Assembly (NCBI RefSeq): GCF_004770615.1
Contig: NZ_RQER01000008.1
Span: forward strand, 20,175-84,174
Reading direction: 5' to 3'
Length of the DNA stretch: 64,000 bases
Origin: Leptospira langatensis
GTDB lineage: Bacteria; Spirochaetota; Leptospiria; Leptospirales; Leptospiraceae
Below are positions 1-7,541 of this stretch, piece after piece. The position numbers were made by a program, and so were the translations under genes. The notes under the pieces were generated by a model that saw only the letters and a program-made list of their open reading frames with translations, searched no databases and was not told the DNA's origin. How positions within the stretch are numbered: position 1 is the first letter of the stretch; each line of letters starts with the position of its first letter.

Positions 1-1
1 T

Positions 2-127
2 GAGGCCGATGCCGCAACCCCATTTATGTTTGCCAAATCTGAGCTGGTCGATTTTCTTTCCGACACCGATTACACGCTTAATTTATCATATACTCTCTGG
101 AACGAATACACAAGGAACGCCGCATGA
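2..127 (+). CDS. C-terminal end of an unidentified protein (5' truncated)
   Basis: An open frame enters from the window edge and stops with TGA at 125-127. It encodes 41 residues, ending in ...NEYTRNAA. The stop overlaps the ATG of the next gene in an ATGA arrangement, which indicates translational coupling. No motif is visible in the fragment, so no function is proposed. The beginning of the gene lies outside the window. Confidence 0.55.
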   Translation, partial: EADAATPFMFAKSELVDFLSDTDYTLNLSYTLWNEYTRNAA

Positions 128-366
128 CGCCTAATCAGGAACCTAATAAAGACATCTCCTTCAATAATCATCCCCGCGTATGCAGCCTGCGCGCTGTTCT
201 TACCGAATGTATTGCCTTTGGGGGACTCCCTCACAATACATTCCAGGGAGTCTTTAAAGAAATCGACGATGCTTTTATGGAACGAGACCACTTACTTACC
301 TTTATCGAAAGAACAGGCAAGGCTGGAGATTACGAAAAATTTAAGCAAACAGGGCAATTTGATTAA
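124..366 (+). CDS. small hypothetical protein, 80 aa
   Basis: The ATG at 124 overlaps the upstream stop by the ATGA arrangement, which supports this start. The product is hydrophilic with no signal peptide, membrane segment or recognisable domain. It converges on the lipoprotein gene, and the two stops overlap by four bases. Given the coupling, it probably works with the truncated gene before it. Function unknown. Confidence 0.5.
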   Translation: MTPNQEPNKDISFNNHPRVCSLRAVLTECIAFGGLPHNTFQGVFKEIDDAFMERDHLLTFIERTGKAGDYEKFKQTGQFD

Positions 367-1064
367 GGTGCGCAAAGAGTAAGTGAACCGCTGGTTGACG
401 TTACTTCAAAGTCTCCAGCGCTACTTCCAGAGCCAGTAAACTTAGTGAGTCGTCCATCGTTATATTCTCTAGTTCCGAAGTTATCCACTATTTGAGAAAC
501 GAGCGAACCAGTATAGGAATAAGCAATCGAAGAATTCGAGCTAGCTACAGTACTAACTGTATAGTTCCCATGAGCATCCGCTTGCGAATAATTGATCGGA
601 GTGATTAGGCTAGCTCCATTCGGTAAACCGGAACCTATCGAAGTCTGCACTAGGTCCGCCCCGTTAGAAGAAAACGATACCTCTACGGTTTGTGTTCCCG
701 ACTGATCTTCAATGATGTTTGTTATTTTAGAGCCTCTAAACCCAACTAAGAAGACATTCCGGAATGTCGGTAGATCAATGGTACTTGCTTTAAACGCAAG
801 ATAAGATCCAAATTCGTAAATATTCGTTTCGGTATTATTATCCGTGCATGTTACGGTAAAGCCCGAGGCGGAGCATACAAAAATCTGCGAAGTAGCAGGA
901 ATTGTGTAAGAGGATGGAATTATTCTGCAATCTCCTGATCCTCCCGTAGTAGCAGACCCCGGATCCAGCAGTCTGGAAAGAGTGTGCATTTCGTCCTTCT
1001 TGGCCTGGTCATCTTCACATGCAAAAAATCCGGCAAAAAATAATAAGAAAATCAATCGTTTCAT
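363..1064 (-). CDS. putative lipoprotein, 233 aa
   Basis: The N-terminus is a lipoprotein signal: MKR, a hydrophobic stretch rich in Phe/Leu, then FFAC, which fits the relaxed spirochaete lipobox with Cys16 as the acylated residue. A good Shine-Dalgarno (GGGGAG) lies upstream of the ATG. The mature part is rich in Ser, Thr, Asn and Gly with alternating beta-like segments and no recognised catalytic motif. It lies outside the tail operon. As a lipoprotein carried by a temperate phage it could be a lysogenic-conversion gene, for example altering the cell surface or blocking superinfection. That role is inference. Confidence 0.65.
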   Translation of the reverse strand: MKRLIFLLFFAGFFACEDDQAKKDEMHTLSRLLDPGSATTGGSGDCRIIPSSYTIPATSQIFVCSASGFTVTCTDNNTETNIYEFGSYLAFKASTIDLPTFRNVFLVGFRGSKITNIIEDQSGTQTVEVSFSSNGADLVQTSIGSGLPNGASLITPINYSQADAHGNYTVSTVASSNSSIAYSYTGSLVSQIVDNFGTREYNDGRLTKFTGSGSSAGDFEVTSTSGSLTLCAP

Positions 1065-1157
1065 AGCAATGCTCCCCGCTATAAATACCAGGATAGGGGT
1101 AAAATGCCGGTGTTGTCACCACTTTTATTTGGTGGTCGTTAAAAAATTGCGTTATGC

Positions 1158-1217
1158 AGTATGAGCTCGTTAGACGCCATTGCGGCCCGCCAAAATACTG
1201 TTCGGTGAGCTCATACT
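1158..1217. repeat. 11-bp perfect inverted repeat with 38-bp spacer
   Basis: AGTATGAGCTC at 1158-1168 is exactly inverted as GAGCTCATACT at 1207-1217. The pair lies in the gap between the lipoprotein gene start and the 3' end of the minus-strand gene at 1236. There is no T-run typical of a simple terminator next to either arm. It could be a regulatory or recombination site, or a long-loop hairpin in the transcript leaving the tail operon. Function undetermined. Confidence 0.4.
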
Positions 1218-1235
1218 ATCAAAATGGGTGATTTC

Positions 1236-1598
1236 TCAGGCTTTTGAGGCTTTTCCGCTTGCGGAAGGAGTTTTTTCGCTGCCGGTCAAAGCCAAAGTGG
1301 AACTCAATAGGGACGTAGCGATTTCTTCGGCCTCCGCCAGCGCCTTATCTCGCTCCTTGCCAAGCATGATCCCTGTTAGGACTAACTCGGAAAGTTGCTG
1401 AGTTATTAACTGGTCGTTGACGCTTGGATAATTTGTTGATAATTTATCCTTCAATGCAATGACCTTCGTCATCGTCTCTTTTGCGTTTTGCGTAGCAACT
1501 GCTGGCTCAATCCCTTTGCTAATATCACTCTTGGCTAACTGGGATATTTGTTGAAATACGACTGAATCGTTCATTTGATTTCCTCCACAACAAGACAT
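1236..1598 (-). CDS. small acidic protein with CCGG N-terminus, 120 aa
   Basis: This is the last gene of the minus-strand tail operon, with a GAAGGA ribosome site at good distance from the ATG. The protein begins MSCCGG and then appears largely helical (long Ala/Glu/Lys/Leu segments), ending in a Ser/Lys-rich tail. The vicinal Cys pair at residues 3-4 could be a metal, lipid or disulfide site, but no family is recognised. Its position after the fibre genes suggests a tail or fibre accessory protein. The plus-strand frame over the same DNA lacks a ribosome site and was not taken. Confidence 0.55.
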   Translation of the reverse strand: MSCCGGNQMNDSVVFQQISQLAKSDISKGIEPAVATQNAKETMTKVIALKDKLSTNYPSVNDQLITQQLSELVLTGIMLGKERDKALAEAEEIATSLLSSTLALTGSEKTPSASGKASKA

Positions 1599-1608
1599 TT
1601 CTTTTCCT

Positions 1609-1740
1609 TCACCATTTACCCATTGGGCACGATTGACTTTGTACTTTCGTTTTCAATCGGACAAAGCAAAGGCAAACGGAGCATTGCTCCATGGTTGGTA
1701 TCGCCTTCCAGAGTAGTTCGCAATCTAAGCAGATTCCCAT
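1609..1740 (-). CDS. very small zinc-ribbon-like protein, 43 aa
   Basis: Starting at the ATG at 1740 gives 43 residues with CLDC near the N-terminus and CSVC about 16 residues later, a compact four-cysteine zinc-ribbon spacing. A GAGAAAAG stretch lies just upstream. A longer version starting at 1899 would overlap the Cys-rich frame, so the short form is preferred. It sits between the Cys-rich fibre extension and the 120-aa gene, in the same direction. Function unknown. It could be a structural zinc knuckle of the tail tip or a small regulator. Confidence 0.4.
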   Translation of the reverse strand: MGICLDCELLWKAIPTMEQCSVCLCFVRLKTKVQSQSCPMGKW

Positions 1741-1784
1741 TCTTTTCTCGGAAAATGTTTTATTCTCTACTGACTGTTCCAAAA

Positions 1785-2237
1785 TTAACTCCAGAATTGA
1801 CCCGGGACGGTATATTCGTTCACCAAAACCCAATTCAAAAATTGATATTTGTAGACTTTGTATTTTGTAAACCAGCTTGGAACATGACAGGTATTGCAAC
1901 TATTGATACAACACGTCGACCAGCAACATTGTACAAAAGTAGTACCTCCAGTCCAACAAAGCCCAAGGTGAAGCGTCTGAGTGTAACCTGGTCCGCAACC
2001 TGGACAATTGGAGGTGAAAAATGGCCCGGTGTCATAGCACGAATTTGAACCTCCACAATTCAAACAATCCGGAGCAGTTACGCCGAGATCTATTTGCTCA
2101 TCAACGACATGCCATTCATCGCCGATTGTGTAAGAACCAGCCGGAAATACATCGTATCTATTTGAACTAACATTCCCCACCCAATGGCCACCTGCTCCAG
2201 ATACTGGTGAAGCAGGCCCCACAGGTGGGGTTATGCG
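1785..2237 (-). CDS. Cys-rich C-terminal extension of the tail fibre, reached by -1 frameshift
   Basis: This frame continues the preceding tail-fibre gene after a -1 slip and encodes about 150 residues. It begins RITPPVGPASPVSGAGG, a typical fibre-like linker, and then has about 13 cysteines in a dense block (NCPGCGP, QCCWSTCCINSC and similar). The only independent start is a GTG at 2222, which has no ribosome site and lies inside a GC hairpin, so separate translation is unlikely. A full trans-frame product would be about 409 residues. The Cys-rich part could be a metal-stapled or disulfide-stapled receptor-binding tip. The function is inferred from position only. Confidence 0.55.
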   Translation of the reverse strand, partial: RITPPVGPASPVSGAGGHWVGNVSSNRYDVFPAGSYTIGDEWHVVDEQIDLGVTAPDCLNCGGSNSCYDTGPFFTSNCPGCGPGYTQTLHLGLCWTGGTTFVQCCWSTCCINSCNTCHVPSWFTKYKVYKYQFLNWVLVNEYTVPGQFWS

Positions 2238-2243
2238 AAAGGG
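2217..2243 (-). promoter_or_regulatory. programmed -1 frameshift signal (slippery heptamer, spacer, hairpin)
   Basis: On the minus strand the fibre gene ends C CCT TTC GCA TAA. C-CCT-TTC is a perfect X-XXY-YYZ slippery heptamer in the zero frame (2243-2237). A 6-nt spacer follows, then the hairpin CCCCA-CCTG-TGGGG (2230-2217). Heptamer, spacing and GC hairpin together match the standard layout of -1 ribosomal frameshift sites. Slipping here bypasses the TAA and joins the fibre to the Cys-rich frame. Confidence 0.6.
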
Positions 2244-3013
2244 CGCCAGGTCACTCCTTCATCATTGGTCCAATAGGCATAATTCCCTTGAGTGCGGACT
2301 TGGAACTTGGCATTGTCGAAACCGGCAGAAGGAACGGTGCGAATAAAGTCCTTAGCCTCGACATAGTTAAACAACCAGTTAATCGCGTTCGTTAGGGTGG
2401 TGCGGTCCCCAATAGCAGGGTTCAAACCCACCCCAACACCGAGAAATTGCGGATCATAGACTGGGAGTAATAATGTGGCTTCGGTAATAGGCCCACCAAT
2501 GACATCTCTTTTGTAATGCAAAAGTCCTACACGGCCAGTGGTCGGACTAGGAGCAGGGAGGGACGGAACCCACTGTTCAAACAATTTTACTTCATTTGTC
2601 TTTCTCGTTGGGCCGGATCCTGGTTGGAAAGATTTTCCTGCGGTATCCCAAAGCATTAAAGCTGCGGGATCGGTGAGACTTTGATCTAAGAGTATTTCGT
2701 AAATGCCTGCTAAAGCATCTGGATTCGGAATCAGCGATACCGCTGGGAAACGGAAAACGGTATCTGGTCTAATGATGATTCCGGAATCAACTTCAATGTT
2801 CGTTCCATCGGTGGTTACACCAAAACCAATGTATGTATCTTCCGCCTGTCCAATTGCAGCTAGAATAGCAGTAAGGATTGCCGGAACGATAGAATGTTCT
2901 GGATTGGCCCCGGAAAATCTGTCGAAATCATCCGGGTTGATCTTTTGAAAAGCATTCGTATGGAAGACTTTTACCTGATTTCCAACTAAGGAAATAGCAA
3001 CTTCATTTGCCAT
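2231..3013 (-). CDS. tail fibre / receptor-binding protein, 260 aa zero-frame product
   Basis: The gene lies directly after baseplate J and the gpI-like gene (3-bp gap), where contractile phages place their fibre. The sequence is beta-rich with many Gly, Pro, Thr and Asn. It ends in a compact segment around ANWTNDEG-type turns (YWTNDEGVTWRPF), as in many fibre C-termini. No catalytic motif is visible. The product ends three codons after a canonical -1 slippery site, so two forms are expected: 260 aa and about 409 aa with the Cys-rich extension. The zero-frame stop may set the ratio of short to long fibres. Confidence 0.7.
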   Translation of the reverse strand: MANEVAISLVGNQVKVFHTNAFQKINPDDFDRFSGANPEHSIVPAILTAILAAIGQAEDTYIGFGVTTDGTNIEVDSGIIIRPDTVFRFPAVSLIPNPDALAGIYEILLDQSLTDPAALMLWDTAGKSFQPGSGPTRKTNEVKLFEQWVPSLPAPSPTTGRVGLLHYKRDVIGGPITEATLLLPVYDPQFLGVGVGLNPAIGDRTTLTNAINWLFNYVEAKDFIRTVPSAGFDNAKFQVRTQGNYAYWTNDEGVTWRPFA

Positions 3014-3015
3014 TT

Positions 3016-3612
3016 TTAGAATTCTCCTGCATAAACGGCAGTTCCCGCCGCAACGATCCTATTTAATTTTATTAACTGAGTTTCCGTGAGTTTAGATGGA
3101 TCCGAATAAAGAATGTAGGTCAAACCTCTATCGGGTGTCGCGATTGAGGAAACTCCACTTGATCCTGGACCGGGAGGCTCAATGCCAGCCCCTGCAGCCG
3201 ATACTCCCACCGCAAAGCCAAACTCATTTGTTTTGAGGACGAAAAAATCTGGTTTAGGAAATATTTCAGCGATCTTAGGATAGGAACATTGCCCTGACAG
3301 GATGTACCCTACTATATAACCGACAAAATCTTCATCCGATAGGGCCCCCGGTTTTTCCACGCGGAGCAATTTCGCCCAATCCTTAAGAAAATATCCGAAA
3401 GCTTCGGTGAGCACAGCGGCAGTTGCGGCCCCATCTTGATAGCGAAGATGCCATTCTATTCCATTATAGAGAGAACCCTTATTGATATCGTTTATGTTGG
3501 TAACAGGAGAAAATTCGGGTCTACTTGCGTCTCCGAACATCTCCTTGAATACAGGGTCTGTGTGGTTGAATGAAGGAAGGAACTCTAAAAATCTATTATC
3601 GTGGGTTATCAT
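3016..3612 (-). CDS. baseplate/tail protein, gpI-like, 198 aa
   Basis: It overlaps the baseplate J stop by four bases (ATGA type) and precedes the fibre by three bases, the same order as J-I-H in P2-like phages. The N-terminus (FLEFLPSFNHTDPVFKEMF and the following WHLRYQDG block) has the look of a tail-tip assembly protein with a helical N-terminal half. The C-terminus is Gly/Pro-rich. In P2, gpI binds the wedge and links the baseplate to the fibres. The assignment relies mainly on gene order. The sequence is too diverged to recognise by motif alone. Confidence 0.55.
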   Translation of the reverse strand: MITHDNRFLEFLPSFNHTDPVFKEMFGDASRPEFSPVTNINDINKGSLYNGIEWHLRYQDGAATAAVLTEAFGYFLKDWAKLLRVEKPGALSDEDFVGYIVGYILSGQCSYPKIAEIFPKPDFFVLKTNEFGFAVGVSAAGAGIEPPGPGSSGVSSIATPDRGLTYILYSDPSKLTETQLIKLNRIVAAGTAVYAGEF

Positions 3613-4805
3613 GTAGGAATGACCCGAAGTACTTCCCCGACAAGTTGTCCTCCAGATGTCCCACCGGTTCTAGGAAGGAAGGTACTTTGTACTTCAATAT
3701 CTCCCGGAAGCGGTAGTGGAGAAGGAATTGGATCGGAGGCCAATCGGCCGTAAAGTGAATTGAATTGGATATGATAAAAATCGGGATGGGCTTTCAGCAA
3801 TGTGGCATTAACTTGTTCTATAGTAACATCAAATCCTACAGGAAGGGTATTGATATACAGAGTAAGCGCATTTATGGCAATGACTAAGGCTTCAGCCTCA
3901 GTTAATTGAGAATCATTCATTAACCCCAATACGAAATCGCAATTGATTCCGATGACCGGTACCGCTGCAGTGTAAACGAATGTTCCGGCAGCGGAATAGC
4001 CGGGAAAATTCGAAGGATCATCCATATCACCTTCAATCGTTTTACGTACTAAACTTAGTAGAGACGGTGGTGGGTTGGAAGTTCCGTCCGAAACATAAAG
4101 ATTTATCCAACCAATTTCAAACGCATTAGAAACGGGGTTGACGTTTAGGGTCATTTGAACGCCGGCCACACCCGGAATAGAGGTAGCCGCAGTGTAAATT
4201 CCAAGCTTAGTCGAACGGCCTAGTGAAAGAATAAAATCTTGGAAGCGCTTTAGCCTATTCTCCTCCGTTTCTAGCTCTGTTCCCCCGGAAAAATCAGCAG
4301 GATTCCAAAACCGAGTTCCGCCTGGAACTTGAATGTCTAAGGATCCGAGGCCATCGTCCGTATCAATAGAAAGCCTCGTAATATTGTAATCTACTCCATT
4401 GGTTTCAGCTCTTACCTCAATTTCCACGTATGTCTGGCCAACTACCAAAGTTACAGGGGCCACAGATTGGAACTTTAAACCGAAGAGATCTAAATTGAAA
4501 ATTGGAAAGAGGATATCTGTTGTATGTCCAGAATGTTCGATGCGAACGATTCCGACTGTCTTCAATCCTGGGAGCCTCGGAAAACCAAACGCATTATAGA
4601 CACCTTCCCTAATTGAGTATCTAAAACCGTTTAGAGTTCGAACGTCTCCTTCCGATAAGAGGGTAGCGATCGCGTCAATTATTTGGGAGACTCGCGAATT
4701 CGCGTTGAAATTTGTAATTCTAGAACCGCGCGCAATCAAATAGTTTTGAAAGGCAGTTTGATATTCTAAGAAGGTTTTCGGGATATATGGTGCGGGCGAA
4801 CCCAT
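3609..4805 (-). CDS. baseplate wedge protein J-like
   Basis: The 398-aa product has the signature middle block of the gpJ/Mu gp47 baseplate family: FSGGTELETEENRLKRFQ, then a GRSTKLG...SIPGVAGV stretch, where incoming value checks and wedge contacts are conserved. The N-terminus (YIPKTFLEYQTAFQNYLIARG) and the IDAIATLLSEGDVRTL segment also fit. It is the first gene of the minus-strand tail operon and overlaps the next gene by four bases. The role is to form the baseplate wedge that connects hub to fibres and changes shape on sheath contraction. Confidence 0.85.
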   Translation of the reverse strand: MGSPAPYIPKTFLEYQTAFQNYLIARGSRITNFNANSRVSQIIDAIATLLSEGDVRTLNGFRYSIREGVYNAFGFPRLPGLKTVGIVRIEHSGHTTDILFPIFNLDLFGLKFQSVAPVTLVVGQTYVEIEVRAETNGVDYNITRLSIDTDDGLGSLDIQVPGGTRFWNPADFSGGTELETEENRLKRFQDFILSLGRSTKLGIYTAATSIPGVAGVQMTLNVNPVSNAFEIGWINLYVSDGTSNPPPSLLSLVRKTIEGDMDDPSNFPGYSAAGTFVYTAAVPVIGINCDFVLGLMNDSQLTEAEALVIAINALTLYINTLPVGFDVTIEQVNATLLKAHPDFYHIQFNSLYGRLASDPIPSPLPLPGDIEVQSTFLPRTGGTSGGQLVGEVLRVIPT

Positions 4806-4871
4806 GGAAAAACGGTAAGGTAGATTCGACTATCGGGGAACCGATACGCCATAAATTGCTATTCTTTCGGG
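4806..4871. promoter_or_regulatory. divergent intergenic region with a 16-bp inverted repeat
   Basis: Only 66 bases separate two divergent structural operons (baseplate J leftward, LysM/gp25 protein rightward). They contain TATCGG-GGAA-CCGATA at 4831-4846, a perfect 6-bp inverted repeat. Both late promoters must lie here or be read through from elsewhere. The palindrome is a candidate binding site for a late activator or repressor. No clear -35/-10 pair is evident by eye. Confidence 0.35.
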
Positions 4872-6815
4872 ATGACCGCTCTTTCTGGTGCCTCTAGTTT
4901 CGCCCAAGGGGCGCTTAGTTCGGCTGGCGATGCGTTTAATTCAGTTACCAGCGGAGCTTTCTCTGGCGGCCTATCTCCGACATACCAACCCAAAAACGTT
5001 TTCTCATTCGCATTCTATATTAAGCAGGAGGATGGTAGCTACGACCTAAGTGACCCGACAGGCGTAGAATATTTCTTTGTCAACGGCCCAACTCAGTATT
5101 CGGAGAACTTTAAATATCGAACCAGCGTGGATAAGACTTTCGGCGGAACAGTCGTCGTTGATTACGGACCAGATAATCACGAAATTCGCATGGAAGGGGA
5201 GTTCCATATTTACTTTAGGGGCCTTCCAGGGACCCCTCGCGGCGGAATTCCGGGAGACTCCGGAAATGGTTTCTTTCAGTCAGCTTTAAGTGCCGGAAAA
5301 GCTTTGGTTTCCAATGCAGTAGGAAGCTATTATGATTCCATACGAACTAAATACTTAGCTCTTGCCGGTGGCGATTTTAGAAGCGGTCTACAAGAATTCC
5401 AAGATTTCATGTATATGCTACATTATTCCCGTAGCTTAGATCCCGTTCAATACACGTCGGGCGACCCTCAAGGAAGAAAGGTAGTCAATTTCTTTTCAGG
5501 CCTACGCTTAAACTGGAAAGAAATTGCCATGGTCTTTCGAGACTATGATCGGAATCGAACAGTGGAAGTAATTGTCCCTCAGAATGGTTTCACGATCTCC
5601 AGAGCAGTTCAGGATACTAACACCTATAAATATTCATTAAACTTGACAACGGTCCGTGAGCTCGACGCTAAGATCTTAAGTCCGCTTGTAAGATCGAATT
5701 TTAATCCGTCCCGGACCATATCAGGTTTAATGAATGAACTAGAAAATCTTGTTAACCTCCCTTTAAAGCTTTCCGGTACCTTGTTAGGAGTAGCAAAATT
5801 CGCCCAAACATTTGCAAATTCGGCCGATCGCTTAAAGACTTCGTGGGGCCGAATGAAGGATCAGTTCAACCTTGAGGGGAGGTTGGCAAGGAAGACGTTC
5901 GATTCCGCACGGTCCACTTTGGGCATCGGAGGCAAGACTCGAGGTTTCTCAGCAGAGGAAATTTCCAATGCAATCGATGCCGCATATAGCCAATCGAGAG
6001 CCCGGGAGGCAGATTTCCGACAAGCATTAGAAAAGGCAGAGTCTGATCTATCAGCATTCCTTTCCGCGGTCGGGTTTTTCTCCATTCCCATTTCCGGATC
6101 CTCTTCCTATGCCGCAGAATCAGTCAAACCTGGTGCAGATTTCACCGCTTGGATTGATAACGAAGCGTACGACTTCGCTATCAATGCTCGAGATATTCTT
6201 AACGAAACGAGGGCCGCCATAAATTATGCTGCAATCGACGATGGCTTTAGGATTCGGAAGGTTGGCGCTGGAGAGACATACAATAGTATTGCAAAAGCGG
6301 AATTAGGAAATGCTAAATTGGGCGAGGCGTTAGCAAGGTACAATAATGACTCCGATACCACACAGCTTGCAAAGGCAGCAATCAAGATTCCTTATGGAAA
6401 AGTCACGAATATCTTCACTACCTTACCGGAGCAATTCACACCCAGGGATTTAGAAGTCGCGCTTATTGGAGCGGATTTGAAGTTAACAGAAAATCGCGGA
6501 ATAGCGGTGGCTCCAAATGGCGATTGGGCTCTTGTTGAAGGTGATGAAACCTTAATCAATAACATCTTAGATCCTATTGATTTCGAGCAAGGTTCCTTAC
6601 CAGCGAACCCTTCAATAGGAAATCCCATTCCAATAGGTTCGCTTCCGGATGACCTAGTTAAGAATAGTTATCTAGCGCAAATATTAGGACAAATTCGGTC
6701 GGATCCTAGAGTAAGCAACGCTCAATATCTCGGAGCAATTCAGGAAGGAGATAAATACTTATTCTTATTTACCGTTACGTCCATTTCCGGTGGCAGCTTC
6801 TACTTAAGCTTATGA
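4872..6815 (+). CDS. baseplate protein: N-terminal tail domain + LysM + gp25-like wedge domain
   Basis: The 647-aa product appears to join three parts. Residues about 40-300 form a beta-rich domain seen in tail/baseplate proteins (VEYFFVNGPTQYSENFKY and later blocks). Residues 456-510 form a LysM-like module (VGAGETYNSIAKAELGNAKL), as in phage gpX/gp53 tail proteins that link tube and baseplate. Residues about 526-647 resemble gp25/gpW-type wedge proteins (RGIAVAPNGDWALVEGDETL). In most phages these are separate genes. The start ATG follows the divergent control region, and the stop overlaps gpV by four bases. Confidence 0.65.
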   Translation: MTALSGASSFAQGALSSAGDAFNSVTSGAFSGGLSPTYQPKNVFSFAFYIKQEDGSYDLSDPTGVEYFFVNGPTQYSENFKYRTSVDKTFGGTVVVDYGPDNHEIRMEGEFHIYFRGLPGTPRGGIPGDSGNGFFQSALSAGKALVSNAVGSYYDSIRTKYLALAGGDFRSGLQEFQDFMYMLHYSRSLDPVQYTSGDPQGRKVVNFFSGLRLNWKEIAMVFRDYDRNRTVEVIVPQNGFTISRAVQDTNTYKYSLNLTTVRELDAKILSPLVRSNFNPSRTISGLMNELENLVNLPLKLSGTLLGVAKFAQTFANSADRLKTSWGRMKDQFNLEGRLARKTFDSARSTLGIGGKTRGFSAEEISNAIDAAYSQSRAREADFRQALEKAESDLSAFLSAVGFFSIPISGSSSYAAESVKPGADFTAWIDNEAYDFAINARDILNETRAAINYAAIDDGFRIRKVGAGETYNSIAKAELGNAKLGEALARYNNDSDTTQLAKAAIKIPYGKVTNIFTTLPEQFTPRDLEVALIGADLKLTENRGIAVAPNGDWALVEGDETLINNILDPIDFEQGSLPANPSIGNPIPIGSLPDDLVKNSYLAQILGQIRSDPRVSNAQYLGAIQEGDKYLFLFTVTSISGGSFYLSL

Positions 6816-7540
6816 GTTCGAATATTTGGTCAAATGACGTTTTTGAGTTTCAGGGAAGAAAACGCTCACCTGACGACCGACATGCTCCCTGTATTCTTGC
6901 GTATGTAACTAAAGTTTCGTCAAAGTTCCGAGCGGACATTATGACCGAATCAGGAGAGCCGTTCGCTAAAGTCAGGTATTTCGGACCAAATCTGAATGCC
7001 AAGACAAACACTGCTCACGGGCGATTAGAGCCGTTAAAAAAAGGGCAAATAGTTTTAGTTGAGTTCTTATTTGGCTCGTTCCGCAAGCCAATTATCTCCC
7101 GGGCCTTTCCATTCGCGGCCAAGGATTCGGATCTTTCTAATATTCAAAACTTTTGGGATAAATACTCTTTTATTAATCCTGAGACCGATATCATTGATTT
7201 CCATGAGTCCGGATATTTCGTTCGGCAAACGGCAAATAAGATTATGATTTGCGACTCAGATCAAAATGTAGTTCATGAAATTGATTTCATTACTCGAAAA
7301 GCGAAATGGAATATAGATATCGAAGTAGAGGGTAACTTTAAAGTTATCGGAAATACGACCTTCGAGGGAGACTTAACGCAGACAGGGGATCAATCGATTA
7401 CCGGTAAGATACATGCCTCTAAAGAAATTTCTTCCGATGAAGATGTTAAGGCGGGGGAAATATCCTTAACCCAGCACGGTCATTTGGAACACCCAGGACC
7501 ATCTCCAGAAACTCGTACTGCAGGGGGAGCAGTTCCGTAG
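6812..7540 (+). CDS. baseplate spike protein, gpV-like
   Basis: The 242-aa protein has an OB-fold-like N-terminal half (VRYFGPNL, LKKGQIVLVEFLFGSF). A short-repeat beta-helix region follows (NFKVIGNTTFEGDLTQTGD), and then an apex with HGHLEHPGPSPETR. The HxH motif before the end is the iron-binding tip of P2 gpV-type spikes. It would sit under the hub as the membrane-piercing needle. It overlaps the gene before by four bases and is followed after one base by the hub gene, so the three are one translational unit. Confidence 0.8.
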   Translation: MSSNIWSNDVFEFQGRKRSPDDRHAPCILAYVTKVSSKFRADIMTESGEPFAKVRYFGPNLNAKTNTAHGRLEPLKKGQIVLVEFLFGSFRKPIISRAFPFAAKDSDLSNIQNFWDKYSFINPETDIIDFHESGYFVRQTANKIMICDSDQNVVHEIDFITRKAKWNIDIEVEGNFKVIGNTTFEGDLTQTGDQSITGKIHASKEISSDEDVKAGEISLTQHGHLEHPGPSPETRTAGGAVP

Positions 7541-7541
7541 T

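Noticed and set aside
1180..1401. Plus-strand ORF of 73 aa
   Set aside because: It mirrors the minus-strand 120-aa gene, which has a good ribosome site and continues the tail operon; the plus-strand frame has none.
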